In this document: positions 37,463-46,052 of the stretch, one piece after another
Layout of the letters: the number at the start of each line of letters is the position of its first letter
How positions within the stretch are numbered: the first letter of the stretch is position 1
NCBI RefSeq assembly: GCF_014250515.1
Contig: NZ_CP060202.1
Coordinates: forward strand, 1,361,001-1,425,000
Length of the DNA: 64,000 nucleotides
Reading direction: 5' to 3'
DNA from: Hymenobacter sediminicola
GTDB lineage: Bacteria; Bacteroidota; Bacteroidia; Cytophagales; Hymenobacteraceae
Made by a program: the position numbers and the translations under genes
Notes under the pieces: model-generated
Seen by the model: the letters and a program-made list of their open reading frames with translations, nothing else
Told to the model about the DNA's origin: nothing
The model's database searches: none

Positions 37463-40400
37463 TTACTGTTGCACCACCACTACCAGCCGCTGCCGCTGGC
37501 CGGCCAGCTCGGCCCAGTACACGCCACCTGCTACAGGGCGGCCCTGCGCATCAGCAGCATCCCAGACAACCGTGTGGGAGCCGGCTTCCGTGATCGGCAG
37601 CGTGAGGGTGCGCACCACGCGGCCGGTAGCGTCCAGAATGCGCAACGGACCAGGCTGGCTGGCTGCGTGAAGCGTGTAGGGCAGCGCTACCCGGCCGCTG
37701 AAAGTGCGGTTGTCAGGGGCTTCCAGGGTCAGGAGTTCCGGTCGGGCGGCGGCGGGGCTAGTGTTCAGGCGCAGGCCGCGCACCGATACCGTGACGGGCT
37801 TGCGCTCCAACAGAAAACGCAGGCGCAGGGTGGCAGTGGAAGCGTCGAATAGCCACTCAGTAGCTGGCACGGTTTCGTTGTTGATCAGTACGGCGGCCGG
37901 AGCCGCGACTACACGCGGAATCAGGAGCTCTACGCTACGCCAGAGCGGGGCGCCTTCGTAGCCCTGGCCCCCGGGTACAATGCGAATATCGGCCTGAGTA
38001 CGGGTAGTGGTGCCGCTGAATGCCACCAACTCAAATGCTCCAGTCCGTTGCGTGAGGGCCGATTTGCCGTCGTCGTCATACAAGGTGAAGCTGGTGCGGC
38101 TGGCGGCGGGGTCGGCGTAGTAGCGCAGGCGCAGGCTGTCAGAATGATACTGGGTGGTTGTGGGCACGTAGGGCGTCATCGGCAGGAAGGCCCCAGCCCG
38201 CACCAACAGTGGCAGCCGCGCCAGCGGGGCTGCTATTCCAACGGTCTGAGAGCCGGCATACGTCTGGTTGGTGTCAAAATCAATCCAGTTTCCGGCGGGC
38301 AGCACCACGTTGCGGCGGCGTTGGCCTGGCTGCAGCACCGGTGCTACCAGCAGGCTCGGCCCCAGTAGATATTGGTCGTTGATGTTGGCCAGGGCCGGAC
38401 TGTGCTCGGCGGCAAACTCGCGCTTCTTTCTGGCCAGTAGTTTCTCGCTGCCCCAGCGGCTGGAGGCAGTGGTGTTCCAGTTCCAGTTGAAGGGCAAAGC
38501 CTGCCAGGCGGCATCCGTAGCAGTAAAGCCAGAAGCTATTTGCTGCGTTGTGAGTTGCGTGGCTTCCACTGCTTCGGGCAGCACATAGGTGTTGCCGAAA
38601 TTCATCGGGCGGGCCAGCGGCGCGCCGGTCTGGTTGTTTTCCCAGGCCAGCGAATACAGGTAGGGCAGCAACTCGTAACGCAAGTGGGTGTAGCGGCGCA
38701 CAATGCTTTTATAAGGCTCCGGCCACCAATACGGTTCGGGGGGCACCCCTTCGCCGTGGGGGCGCAGAATAGGACTGAGACTAGCCATCTGCAGCCAACG
38801 CGTGTACAGTTCCGGGTCGGTGGGGCCTACGCAGAAACCGCCGGCATCGGAGTGCATGTAGCCGATACCGCCCATGGCCATGCCCAGCATCACGGGTACT
38901 TGCGCCCGGTAGCCCGACCACGAGCGGTTAATGTCGCCGGACCACGGAAATACTGAGTTGCGCTGCATGCCAGCCCAGCCCGAGCGGGCCAGGTTAAACA
39001 ACCGCTCTTCCGGAAATTCTTTGGTGTAGTTTTCCTGCAGAATGCTGGCCCAGGCCTGGCCCAGGCCATTGTGCACTTGCCGGGTGCCGCCCAACACATG
39101 GCGCATATCATCTGGGTGGTTTTCGGGCTCGCCCAGGTCGCTCCACCAGCCGCTCACGCCTTCGGCTTTGCGGCGGCGGTAGTAGCTCCAGAGCCAGTCG
39201 CGGGTGGAAGGCTTATACATGTCCAGAATGGTAGCCGGCCCGGCCCAGAACGACTCCACGGTGTAGGCAGAGCCATCCAGATGCGTCCCAACATACTGCT
39301 GGGCGCGCACTTCGGTATCGTTGCGGGAACTGCGCATCACATAGGGCTCCGAAATCAGAATGGTTTTTACCCCCACCGAATCGAGCCGCCGCATCATCCG
39401 CACCGGTTGTTTGAACTTGGTGTAGTCCCAGTCTAGGTCGCCCTGCTGCCGGGTGCCGCCAAACCAGTACAGGTCCAGCACCAACGCATCGAGCGGGAAA
39501 TTTTCGCGGCGCATGCGGGCCGCTACCTGCTCCATCTCAGCATCCGACTTGTACCCGAAACGGCTCTGAATCAGGCCCAGACCCCAGCGCGGCGGCAGCG
39601 GCTGCCGTCCGGTGAGGGTGGTGTAGCGGCTCAGAATTTCGGCGTAGGAGTCACCCGCAATCAGGAAATACCCCAGGTTGAGCAGGTCTTCGTTGCTGTA
39701 TTCCAGCAAGTCAGGTTTGGCCGCGCCTAGGTCGAGGGTGGCAGCGGCCATATGATCGAAGAACAGCATATAGCCCCGGCTGCTGACCACGGTGGGCAGG
39801 CTCACGTTCAGGGTTGGCTCGCCGTTCTGGTAGCCGTAGTGGGCTTCATTGTAGAGCGTAAGGCGGCGGCCGCGCCGGTCGAGCGGCAGGGCGCGGGAGC
39901 CGGTGCCATACAGGTGCTCATCGGGTTGCAGCCGAAACGATACGCCGGTGCCACCTGGACCGCTGTTTTCGTTGGTGAGCCGCTGAAATACGCCTCCATC
40001 TTCAGCCAGCAGGGTGTCGGGGCCGCGCCGGTAGCTTACCCGCAACGGATTTTTCTGTACCACAACGCTGAGGCTGCCCATCGTAGCATAGGGCTGCCAC
40101 TCCAGCGCGCTATCGGTTTCACGCGGCTTGCCGGCTTTTGCAGCCCCCGGAAAGGCCGGCGTCTGCACGACACTGATGGACGAAATATCCTGCACTTCCG
40201 TGCCGGCCGGGAAGTATTCTACTCGCACCACACCCTCGGCCCAGGGCCGAATGCGCAGGGTGCCGCCCTCAGTGCTTCTGATGGTGAGCAGGCCACTCTG
40301 GTAGCTATGCGACTCATAGGTACCAATGCTGACCGGCACCGCCTCGGGCCGACGAAATGGGTCCTGCGTGGGCGGCCCAGTGGTAGCGCGCTGCCCATAC

Positions 40401-40471
40401 AAGGGTGCAGTAAACAGCGGCAACAGCAGCAACGGTAGCAGAGGCAGGGCGCGGCGGAAAGAAGTGGGCAT
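37463..40471 (-). CDS. GH31 alpha-glycosidase with C-terminal sorting-like domain
   Basis: A 1002-residue exported family 31 enzyme, acting as alpha-glucosidase or alpha-xylosidase. Signal peptide about 1-27. The catalytic barrel (about 290-660) contains nucleophile Asp445 in GWWSDLGEPE and acid/base Asp513 in FPWSGDINRSW. PPRWGLGLIQSRFGYKSDAEM and LVLDLYWFGG are also conserved. A beta-sandwich follows (GNWIDFDTNQTYAGSQTV), and a DUF5110-like part. The last 75 residues (PGPLRILDATGRVVRTLTLPIT, ending QRLVVVVQQ) look like a FlgD-Ig/T9SS type A sorting domain. It would be secreted by the Por system. The neighbouring genes are not related, but the window holds a second GH31 and two GH13 genes. 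Confidence 0.88.
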   Translation of the reverse strand: MPTSFRRALPLLPLLLLPLFTAPLYGQRATTGPPTQDPFRRPEAVPVSIGTYESHSYQSGLLTIRSTEGGTLRIRPWAEGVVRVEYFPAGTEVQDISSISVVQTPAFPGAAKAGKPRETDSALEWQPYATMGSLSVVVQKNPLRVSYRRGPDTLLAEDGGVFQRLTNENSGPGGTGVSFRLQPDEHLYGTGSRALPLDRRGRRLTLYNEAHYGYQNGEPTLNVSLPTVVSSRGYMLFFDHMAAATLDLGAAKPDLLEYSNEDLLNLGYFLIAGDSYAEILSRYTTLTGRQPLPPRWGLGLIQSRFGYKSDAEMEQVAARMRRENFPLDALVLDLYWFGGTRQQGDLDWDYTKFKQPVRMMRRLDSVGVKTILISEPYVMRSSRNDTEVRAQQYVGTHLDGSAYTVESFWAGPATILDMYKPSTRDWLWSYYRRRKAEGVSGWWSDLGEPENHPDDMRHVLGGTRQVHNGLGQAWASILQENYTKEFPEERLFNLARSGWAGMQRNSVFPWSGDINRSWSGYRAQVPVMLGMAMGGIGYMHSDAGGFCVGPTDPELYTRWLQMASLSPILRPHGEGVPPEPYWWPEPYKSIVRRYTHLRYELLPYLYSLAWENNQTGAPLARPMNFGNTYVLPEAVEATQLTTQQIASGFTATDAAWQALPFNWNWNTTASSRWGSEKLLARKKREFAAEHSPALANINDQYLLGPSLLVAPVLQPGQRRRNVVLPAGNWIDFDTNQTYAGSQTVGIAAPLARLPLLVRAGAFLPMTPYVPTTTQYHSDSLRLRYYADPAASRTSFTLYDDDGKSALTQRTGAFELVAFSGTTTRTQADIRIVPGGQGYEGAPLWRSVELLIPRVVAAPAAVLINNETVPATEWLFDASTATLRLRFLLERKPVTVSVRGLRLNTSPAAARPELLTLEAPDNRTFSGRVALPYTLHAASQPGPLRILDATGRVVRTLTLPITEAGSHTVVWDAADAQGRPVAGGVYWAELAGQRQRLVVVVQQ

Positions 40472-40619
40472 AGAGCGGGTAGTGACGCATTGGGGCGGGC
40501 AAGATACAGCCCTGCCACAGCTTCCTGAAAATGCCCGGCCGCTGCCATGCGCAACGCCCGCAGGCCGGGCGGCGTAAAGCCGGAGTAGCAGTTTCTTCCA
40601 CTCCCTAATCCTTGCTTTT

Positions 40620-40961
40620 ATGAATCACGCAGCCCGCATCGAAGACACCATTCAAGGTATTTACGACGCTTTCAATCATCCCGAAAAACACCCGGCTGAT
40701 GCAGGAATTGCATCAATTGATAACTGGATTCAGGCACTTGATGGCTTGGGTGGCTCGGCCCTGACCGGTATTCAGAATGAGCTGCGTGAGTTGCGCAACT
40801 TCGTGGAAAACGACGACCGCGCCAATATTGCGGCCTCCCTGCAGCGTCTCGGCGAGCATACGTCCCTCACGGCCCGCAACCTCCACGACGGCACCGGCGA
40901 CCAGCTGCGTCACCTTGGCCAGACCCTGATTACAGCAGCCGGCAACCTGAAAATGTCATAG
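40620..40961 (+). CDS. Small helical protein, unknown
   Basis: A 113-residue soluble protein with no signal peptide. It appears mostly alpha-helical with two or three amphipathic helices: ARIEDTIQGIYDAFNHPEKH, IQNELRELRNFVENDDRANIAASLQRLGEH and GDQLRHLGQTLITAAGNLKM. No cysteine or metal motif. I do not recognise a family. Codon use resembles the neighbours, and a hairpin terminator begins just after the stop, which supports it as a real gene. Confidence 0.65.
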   Translation: MNHAARIEDTIQGIYDAFNHPEKHPADAGIASIDNWIQALDGLGGSALTGIQNELRELRNFVENDDRANIAASLQRLGEHTSLTARNLHDGTGDQLRHLGQTLITAAGNLKMS

Positions 40962-40962
40962 C

Positions 40963-41041
40963 AAAGCGGCGGGAGTTGGGTGATAAATGGTATGGGAAAT
41001 TAATGCTCCTTTCCTGCGTAGCGCCTAACTCCCGCCGCTTT
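40963..41041. terminator. Long-loop hairpin between convergent genes
   Basis: Arms AAAGCGGCGGGAGTTGGG (40963-40980) and CCTAACTCCCGCCGCTTT (41024-41041), 18 bases with one wobble, enclosing a 43-base loop. It starts one base after the small-protein stop and ends at the last codon region of ggt, so it can serve both genes. The long loop is unusual. Confidence 0.6.
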
Positions 41042-41042
41042 A

Positions 41043-42845
41043 CTAATACCCGCCGGCTGTATCATCGCCGCGTGGGTCAGCGCCGCCTTCCAACCTGCCG
41101 CCGGGCAGCACCCGAATCACTTCTACCCGGCCCCAAGGGCTGCGCGGTTTCAGCGTGTAGCCACGGGCCCGCAAGGTGTCTTCGGCGGCTGGTAGCAAGG
41201 CACCAGCTTCCACATCAATCTGGTCAGGGAGCCATTGGTGGTGCAGGCGCGGGGCTGCCACAGCCTGCTGGGCGTTCATGCCATAGTCGAGGATGTTGAT
41301 GCTGGCCTGTAGCACGCTCGTGATGATGGTGGAGCCGCCTGGCGTGCCGACTACCAGCGCCAGTTTGCCGTTTTTGGTGAAGATAGTGGGCGTCATTGAG
41401 GAGAGCATGCGCTTGCCGGGCGCAATGGCATTAGCTGTGCCACCCACCAGCCCGTAGGCATTGGGCGTGCCGGGTTTGCTGCTGAAATCGTCCATTTCAT
41501 TGTTGAGCAGAAAGCCGGCCCCCGCCACCACCACTTTGCTGCCGTACGCGCCATTGAGCGTAGTAGTGCAGCTCACAGCGTTGCCTGCCGCATCTACCAC
41601 ACTGTAGTGCGTCGTCTGGTCCGATTCATAGCCGGGCAGGCCTGTGCCAGATGTTACCTGGGCGCTGGCTGTGGCACGGTAGGGCAGGGTAGACGTCATC
41701 CGCTGCTGATTGTACTTGTTGTCGAGGAGCCGCGCCACGGGTACTTTTCCGAAGTCTGGGTCACCGAGGTACGTGGCGCGGTCGGCATACACGCGCCTCT
41801 CGGCTTCCGTTAGCCAGTGCGTAGCCTGAGGCGAGTGCCAGCCGGCTTTCCGCAGGTTGTACGGTTCCAGCATCTGCAGCATTTGGAGCAGCGCCACGCC
41901 GCCGGAACTGGGTGGCGGAAACGCCAGCACCACGTGGCCGCGGTACTTGCCGTGTAGCGGTGTGCGCCACCTTGGCTGGTAGCTTTTCAGGTCGGCTTTG
42001 GTAATCAGACCATTGCCGCGCTGCATCTCAGCAAGGATAAAGTCAGCCGTTTGCCCCTCGTAGAAGCCGGCGCTGCCCAAGTCGCGGATACGGCTGAGCG
42101 TGGCGGCCAGGTATTTGTGCCGGATTGTGTCGCCAGCCTGCCACGCGCGGTCTGCCCGTTTGTAGGTGTTCGGAGCCTGCTTGAATTCGGGGACACTGAT
42201 TTCCGCTCGTACGCCGGGCGTAGGCTCAATATGCTCGAAATGTTGACCCACGACGATAGTGGTGGTAATGAAGTTGGTATTGTTGAGCCCCGCCGCCTCT
42301 TTCTCCGTCAGCTTCACCCCAGTAGCCGCCAGCTCCACGGCCGGCTGCACTACTTCGGCCCACGGTAGCTTGCCCAGTTTGCGGTGCAGCTCCACCATGC
42401 CCGCTACGGTGCCCGGCACGCCCGCCGCGCGGTGGCCCAGTGTGCTCAGGTTCGGAATGATGTTGCCCTGCGCATCCAGGTACATGTCGCGCGTGGCGGC
42501 GGCTGGGGCGGTTTCGCGGAAATCCAACGCGCCTTCCGAACCGTCGGCGCCGCGGTAGAGCACAAAGCCGCCGCCCCCAATATTGCCAGCTGCTGGCAGC
42601 ACCACGGCCAGCGCGAACTGCACAGCCACCGCTGCGTCATACGCGTTGCCTCCTTTCCGTAGGATTTCAATGCCTACCCGGGTAGCTTCAGGGTGCGCGG
42701 ATACCACCATGGCCTTCTCCGTCACGAGGGGCGTGGCCGCGGGTATAGGTGCTGCCAGGCTCGTGCTTGCAGGGGCTGTCTGGGGTGGAGTGGAGGTGCA
42801 AGCAACTACTGAAGCCAGCGCCAACGGATAAAAATAACTTCTCAT
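41043..42845 (-). CDS. ggt: Gamma-glutamyltransferase
   Basis: A 600-residue periplasmic N-terminal-nucleophile hydrolase that cleaves glutathione and other gamma-glutamyl compounds. The ATG at 42845 gives a lipoprotein-like signal MRSYFYPLALASVVAC. The large subunit part contains AVVLPAAGNIGGGGFVLYRG and FRETAPAAATRDMYLD. The autocleavage/catalytic threonine is at YESDQTTHYSVVDAAGNAVSCTTTLN, and the small subunit begins there (YGSKVVVAGAGFLLNNEMDDF, LVVGTPGGSTIITSV). An upstream in-frame GTG/ATG would add only 13 residues. It is divergent from glgB, with 89 bases between the start codons. Confidence 0.95.
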   Translation of the reverse strand: MRSYFYPLALASVVACTSTPPQTAPASTSLAAPIPAATPLVTEKAMVVSAHPEATRVGIEILRKGGNAYDAAVAVQFALAVVLPAAGNIGGGGFVLYRGADGSEGALDFRETAPAAATRDMYLDAQGNIIPNLSTLGHRAAGVPGTVAGMVELHRKLGKLPWAEVVQPAVELAATGVKLTEKEAAGLNNTNFITTTIVVGQHFEHIEPTPGVRAEISVPEFKQAPNTYKRADRAWQAGDTIRHKYLAATLSRIRDLGSAGFYEGQTADFILAEMQRGNGLITKADLKSYQPRWRTPLHGKYRGHVVLAFPPPSSGGVALLQMLQMLEPYNLRKAGWHSPQATHWLTEAERRVYADRATYLGDPDFGKVPVARLLDNKYNQQRMTSTLPYRATASAQVTSGTGLPGYESDQTTHYSVVDAAGNAVSCTTTLNGAYGSKVVVAGAGFLLNNEMDDFSSKPGTPNAYGLVGGTANAIAPGKRMLSSMTPTIFTKNGKLALVVGTPGGSTIITSVLQASINILDYGMNAQQAVAAPRLHHQWLPDQIDVEAGALLPAAEDTLRARGYTLKPRSPWGRVEVIRVLPGGRLEGGADPRGDDTAGGY

Positions 42846-42934
42846 GACTGGCAAGGTAAGACAACATATGTCTACCCTTACCACCCTACTTCGCGTTACA
42901 TCCGTAGTTTTAGCCTGAAAACAACGCCCGCGCC

Positions 42935-44983
42935 ATGCCTCCTGAAATGCTCATTCCTGCTCTGAAAACGCCTCATTTGCCTTTGGTGCAGCAAGACCCC
43001 TGGCTGACGCCCTACGAACCCGTGCTCCGCCGCCGGCTGATGCGCCTGGAAGAGCGGCTAGCTGACATTGAGGCGCAGCATGGTTCGCTGGCCAAGTTTG
43101 CCACTGCGCATCAGTATCTGGGCCTCAACTACGATGCCCGCCGCCGCGGATTCTGGTACCGCGAGTGGGCACCCGCCGCCGAAGGCCTGTACCTTGTAGG
43201 CGACTTCAACGGCTGGGACCGGCACGCCACGCCACTGCAGCGCCAACACGATGGGGTGTGGGAAGTGTTTTTGTCCGACAAGGAGTATGGGCAGCGCCTC
43301 GCGCATGGCAGCCGCTACAAAGTGCATGTACGCACCCAGCACGGAGCCAAGGACCGGCTGCCGGCCACGCTGCGCCGCGCTATCCAGGACGAGCAGACCC
43401 ACGATTTTGCCGGCCAGGTATGGCGCCCCGAAATTCCGTTTGTCTGGACTGACCAGAAATTCCGGGTGCACAACTACGTGAAGGAGCCACTGATTTATGA
43501 GGCGCATGTGGGCATGGCTACTGAGGAAGGCCGGGTCGGCTCTTACCGCGAATTTGCCGACCAGATTTTGCCCCGCATCCAGGCTGGTGGCTACAACTGC
43601 GTGCAGCTGATGGCCGTCATGGAGCACCCGTATTACGGCTCGTTTGGCTACCACGTGGCCAATTTCTTTGCCGTTAGCTCCCGCTTTGGCACGCCCGAAG
43701 ACCTGAAATATCTGGTGAACGAAGCCCACCTGCGCGGTCTGGCCGTGCTTCTTGATGTAGTGCACTCGCACGCCGTCAAGAACGAAGCGGAGGGGCTGGC
43801 AGATTTTGATGGTTCCGGCGACCAGTACTTCCACGCAGGGCCCCGTGGCAACCATCCCGGCTGGGATTCCAAGCTCTTCGACTACAGCAAGCCTGAGGTG
43901 CAGCGCTTTTTGCTCAGCAACCTGCGCTATTGGCTGGAAGAATTTCACTTTGATGGCTTCCGCTTTGATGGAGTCACGAGCATGCTCTACCATCACCATG
44001 GCGAAGGAGTGGCATTCAGCTCCTACGACCAGTATTTCGGTCCCGAGGCGGACGATGCAGCCATTCTCTATCTGCAGTTGGCCACCATGCTGGTGCACGA
44101 ATTGAAGAAAGGGGCCCTGCTGATTGCGGAAGACATGAGCGGCCTACCAGGACTTTGCCGGCCTATTCGGGAGGGCGGTATCGGTTTTGATTACCGGTTG
44201 GGTATGGGCATTCCCGACTATTGGATTAAGCTGCTTAAGCATTCCCGCGACGAGGATTGGAACCTACACGAGCTGTGGCACACGCTCACTAACCGCCGGG
44301 TAGGCGAGAAGACCGTGGCCTATGCCGAAAGCCACGACCAAGCCCTAGTAGGCGACAAAACCCTGGCGCACTGGCTGCTCGATCGGGCCATCTATGAGCA
44401 CATGCACCGCAACGACCCCGATGCCATAGCTGACCGGGGCATAGCGCTGCACAAAATGATTCGGCTCCTGACGCTGGGCCTGGGCGGTGAGGCGTATCTG
44501 AACTTTATCGGCAACGAATTCGGGCACCCTGAGTGGGTTGATTTTCCGCGGGAGGGCAATGGGTGGAGCTACCACTTTGCGCGTCGCCAGTGGAGCCTCG
44601 CCGATAACCCCGACCTGAAGTTTCAGCAGCTAGCCGCCTTCGACCACGCCCAGCTGCACCTGGCCCGCAAGCAGCACCTGCTGGCTCATCCCGCCGCGCA
44701 TCAGCTCAATATTGATGCTGATAATCAGGTGCTTATTTTTGAGCGGGGGCCGCTGGTATTCGTGTTCAATTTCCACGTCAGCCACAGTATTCCCAACTAC
44801 CACTTTTTCGTGCCGCACTCCGGCCGCTACCGCATCCTGCTCAGCACCGATGCGCCCGAGTTCGGCGGACACAACCGCGTAGACACGTCGCTGACTTACG
44901 AAACGTTCGTGGAGGAGGGTATCGACAAGCTCAGCCTCTACGTCACGAGCCGCACGGCGCTGGTTCTGATGCGTATCGGATAA
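42935..44983 (+). CDS. glgB: 1,4-alpha-glucan branching enzyme
   Basis: A 682-residue GH13 subfamily 8-like (eukaryote-type) glycogen branching enzyme. An N-terminal CBM48 region has WAPAAEGLYLVGDFNGWD (about 78-95). Catalytic features: VLLDVVHSHAVKN, DGFRFDGVTSM with nucleophile Asp345, IAEDMSG with acid Glu399 and AESHDQALVGDKT with Asp468. NFIGNEFGHPEWVDFPREGN is characteristic of the subfamily. The usual bacterial GH13_9 branching enzyme has other motifs, so I assign GH13_8 with good confidence. No glgA, glgC or glgP is visible nearby; a glycosyltransferase-like single-domain gene lies 1 kb downstream. Confidence 0.92.
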   Translation: MPPEMLIPALKTPHLPLVQQDPWLTPYEPVLRRRLMRLEERLADIEAQHGSLAKFATAHQYLGLNYDARRRGFWYREWAPAAEGLYLVGDFNGWDRHATPLQRQHDGVWEVFLSDKEYGQRLAHGSRYKVHVRTQHGAKDRLPATLRRAIQDEQTHDFAGQVWRPEIPFVWTDQKFRVHNYVKEPLIYEAHVGMATEEGRVGSYREFADQILPRIQAGGYNCVQLMAVMEHPYYGSFGYHVANFFAVSSRFGTPEDLKYLVNEAHLRGLAVLLDVVHSHAVKNEAEGLADFDGSGDQYFHAGPRGNHPGWDSKLFDYSKPEVQRFLLSNLRYWLEEFHFDGFRFDGVTSMLYHHHGEGVAFSSYDQYFGPEADDAAILYLQLATMLVHELKKGALLIAEDMSGLPGLCRPIREGGIGFDYRLGMGIPDYWIKLLKHSRDEDWNLHELWHTLTNRRVGEKTVAYAESHDQALVGDKTLAHWLLDRAIYEHMHRNDPDAIADRGIALHKMIRLLTLGLGGEAYLNFIGNEFGHPEWVDFPREGNGWSYHFARRQWSLADNPDLKFQQLAAFDHAQLHLARKQHLLAHPAAHQLNIDADNQVLIFERGPLVFVFNFHVSHSIPNYHFFVPHSGRYRILLSTDAPEFGGHNRVDTSLTYETFVEEGIDKLSLYVTSRTALVLMRIG

Positions 44984-44993
44984 CAGGTTGGTA

Positions 44994-45054
44994 GCAACAG
45001 GCAAGAGCCCGTCAGTCCGCGTATTGTGCGGGCTGACGGGCTCTTGCCTGTTGC
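44994..45054. terminator. 27-bp hairpin between convergent genes
   Basis: Arms of 27 bases (44994-45020 and 45028-45054) starting GCAACAGGCAAGAGCCCGTC, with one wobble pair and a 7-base loop. It lies between the stops of glgB (44983) and the YdeI/OmdA-like gene (45060). Confidence 0.8.
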
Positions 45055-45059
45055 TCTGT

Positions 45060-45533
45060 TTACTTCAGCTTGTGGCCCGCCTGAGCACCATCCAGCACGT
45101 CGTTGATGCGACGCTGGCGGGCCTCCGGCTTTTTGGCGCGTTCCACCCACTGCACATACTCGCGGCGGTGGGGGTAGGCTAGGTGGTCGAATTTGGCGCG
45201 CAGTCCGGTCCGGTCAAGGGCGCGGGCCAGGTCCTCCGGGAGCGTGAAGCCGGGCTCGTCGGTATCGGGCATCATGGTTACATGCACGGGCATGCCCCAG
45301 GTCTTGCCGATGGTGTTGCGCAGCTGCTTGTTCACGGCCAGAATGTGGTGGCCATCTTCATCGAGCGTAAGCGGCAACCGGAACGGAAACCCATCAAGCG
45401 TGCCGCGCACATGTACTTGGCCGCGCTGGCCGAATACTTCTGGCACGCTGAAAGGCACGAAAAGAAATACGCCGCCATCGGAGGGATGCAGCTCTAGGTC
45501 AGCGTCAAAAACCTGTTCCTGAGAATCAGACAT
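45060..45533 (-). CDS. YdeI/OmdA-like protein with DUF1905 domain (copy 1)
   Basis: A 157-residue soluble protein. N-terminal DUF1905 half: FDADLELHPSDGGVFLFVPFSVPEVFGQRGQVHVRGTLDG. C-terminal YdeI/OmdA-like half: PEDLARALDRTGLRAKFDHLAYPHRREYVQWVERAKKPEARQRRINDVLDG. The family name comes from bacteriocin-protection and OmpD-associated proteins; the molecular role here is unknown. It is paralogous to the next gene upstream, with 42 bases between them and the same direction, so they are probably cotranscribed. Confidence 0.82.
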   Translation of the reverse strand: MSDSQEQVFDADLELHPSDGGVFLFVPFSVPEVFGQRGQVHVRGTLDGFPFRLPLTLDEDGHHILAVNKQLRNTIGKTWGMPVHVTMMPDTDEPGFTLPEDLARALDRTGLRAKFDHLAYPHRREYVQWVERAKKPEARQRRINDVLDGAQAGHKLK

Positions 45534-45575
45534 ACGAAAAAGGGTAAAAGCCGGGCCGCTCCGGTAGTGGAAGCC

Positions 45576-46046
45576 TCAGCTGATTTTCTGACCGGCCAGT
45601 AGCATTTCTACGGCTTTTGCTACCCGGCGGGCGCGGGTTTCGGGCCGCTTGGCTTCCGCAACCCAGGTTGCATATTCCTTGCGGTGCGTGTAAGCCAGGG
45701 CTGCAAAGGTAGCCTCTGCAGCGGGAGTGCCAGCCAAGGCCACTGCCAAGTCATGCGGAACTTCTACAACTCGCTCGGTGGTGTCTCGCGCAAAAACGAT
45801 GTGCACCGCATCACCAGGTATTAGCCCCAGCGTTTCGCGCGTGGCTTTGTGCACGAGCAGGGCGTGTTGCCCACCGCCCATAGGAGCCATGCTGGAGGCG
45901 AAAGCGTAGCCGTTCAGAGTGCCTTGTACCCGTAGTTGTGCGCGAGTGCCTAGCGCCGCCGTAATGGCTGCTGGAACCAGGCAGAAGCACCCGCCTCGCC
46001 CATGTGCCTGCAATTCGGAGTCAAACGTAAACTCTTCGGACTTCAT
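45576..46046 (-). CDS. YdeI/OmdA-like protein with DUF1905 domain (copy 2)
   Basis: A 156-residue paralogue of the preceding gene: FDSELQAHGRGGCFCLVPAAITAALGTRAQLRVQGTLNG then DLAVALAGTPAAEATFAALAYTHRKEYATWVAEAKRPETRARRVAKAVEMLL. The two copies share the domain order and the YxHRxEYxxWVxxAKxPExRxRR signature but differ in most other positions, so duplication is not recent. It starts 6 bases after the stop of the glycosyltransferase-like gene, suggesting one transcript. Function is unknown. Confidence 0.82.
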   Translation of the reverse strand: MKSEEFTFDSELQAHGRGGCFCLVPAAITAALGTRAQLRVQGTLNGYAFASSMAPMGGGQHALLVHKATRETLGLIPGDAVHIVFARDTTERVVEVPHDLAVALAGTPAAEATFAALAYTHRKEYATWVAEAKRPETRARRVAKAVEMLLAGQKIS

Positions 46047-46052
46047 GTTGCA

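Noticed and set aside
43058..44098. A 346-residue open frame antisense to glgB
   Set aside because: Same reason: a shadow of a GC-rich gene with clear catalytic motifs on the other strand.
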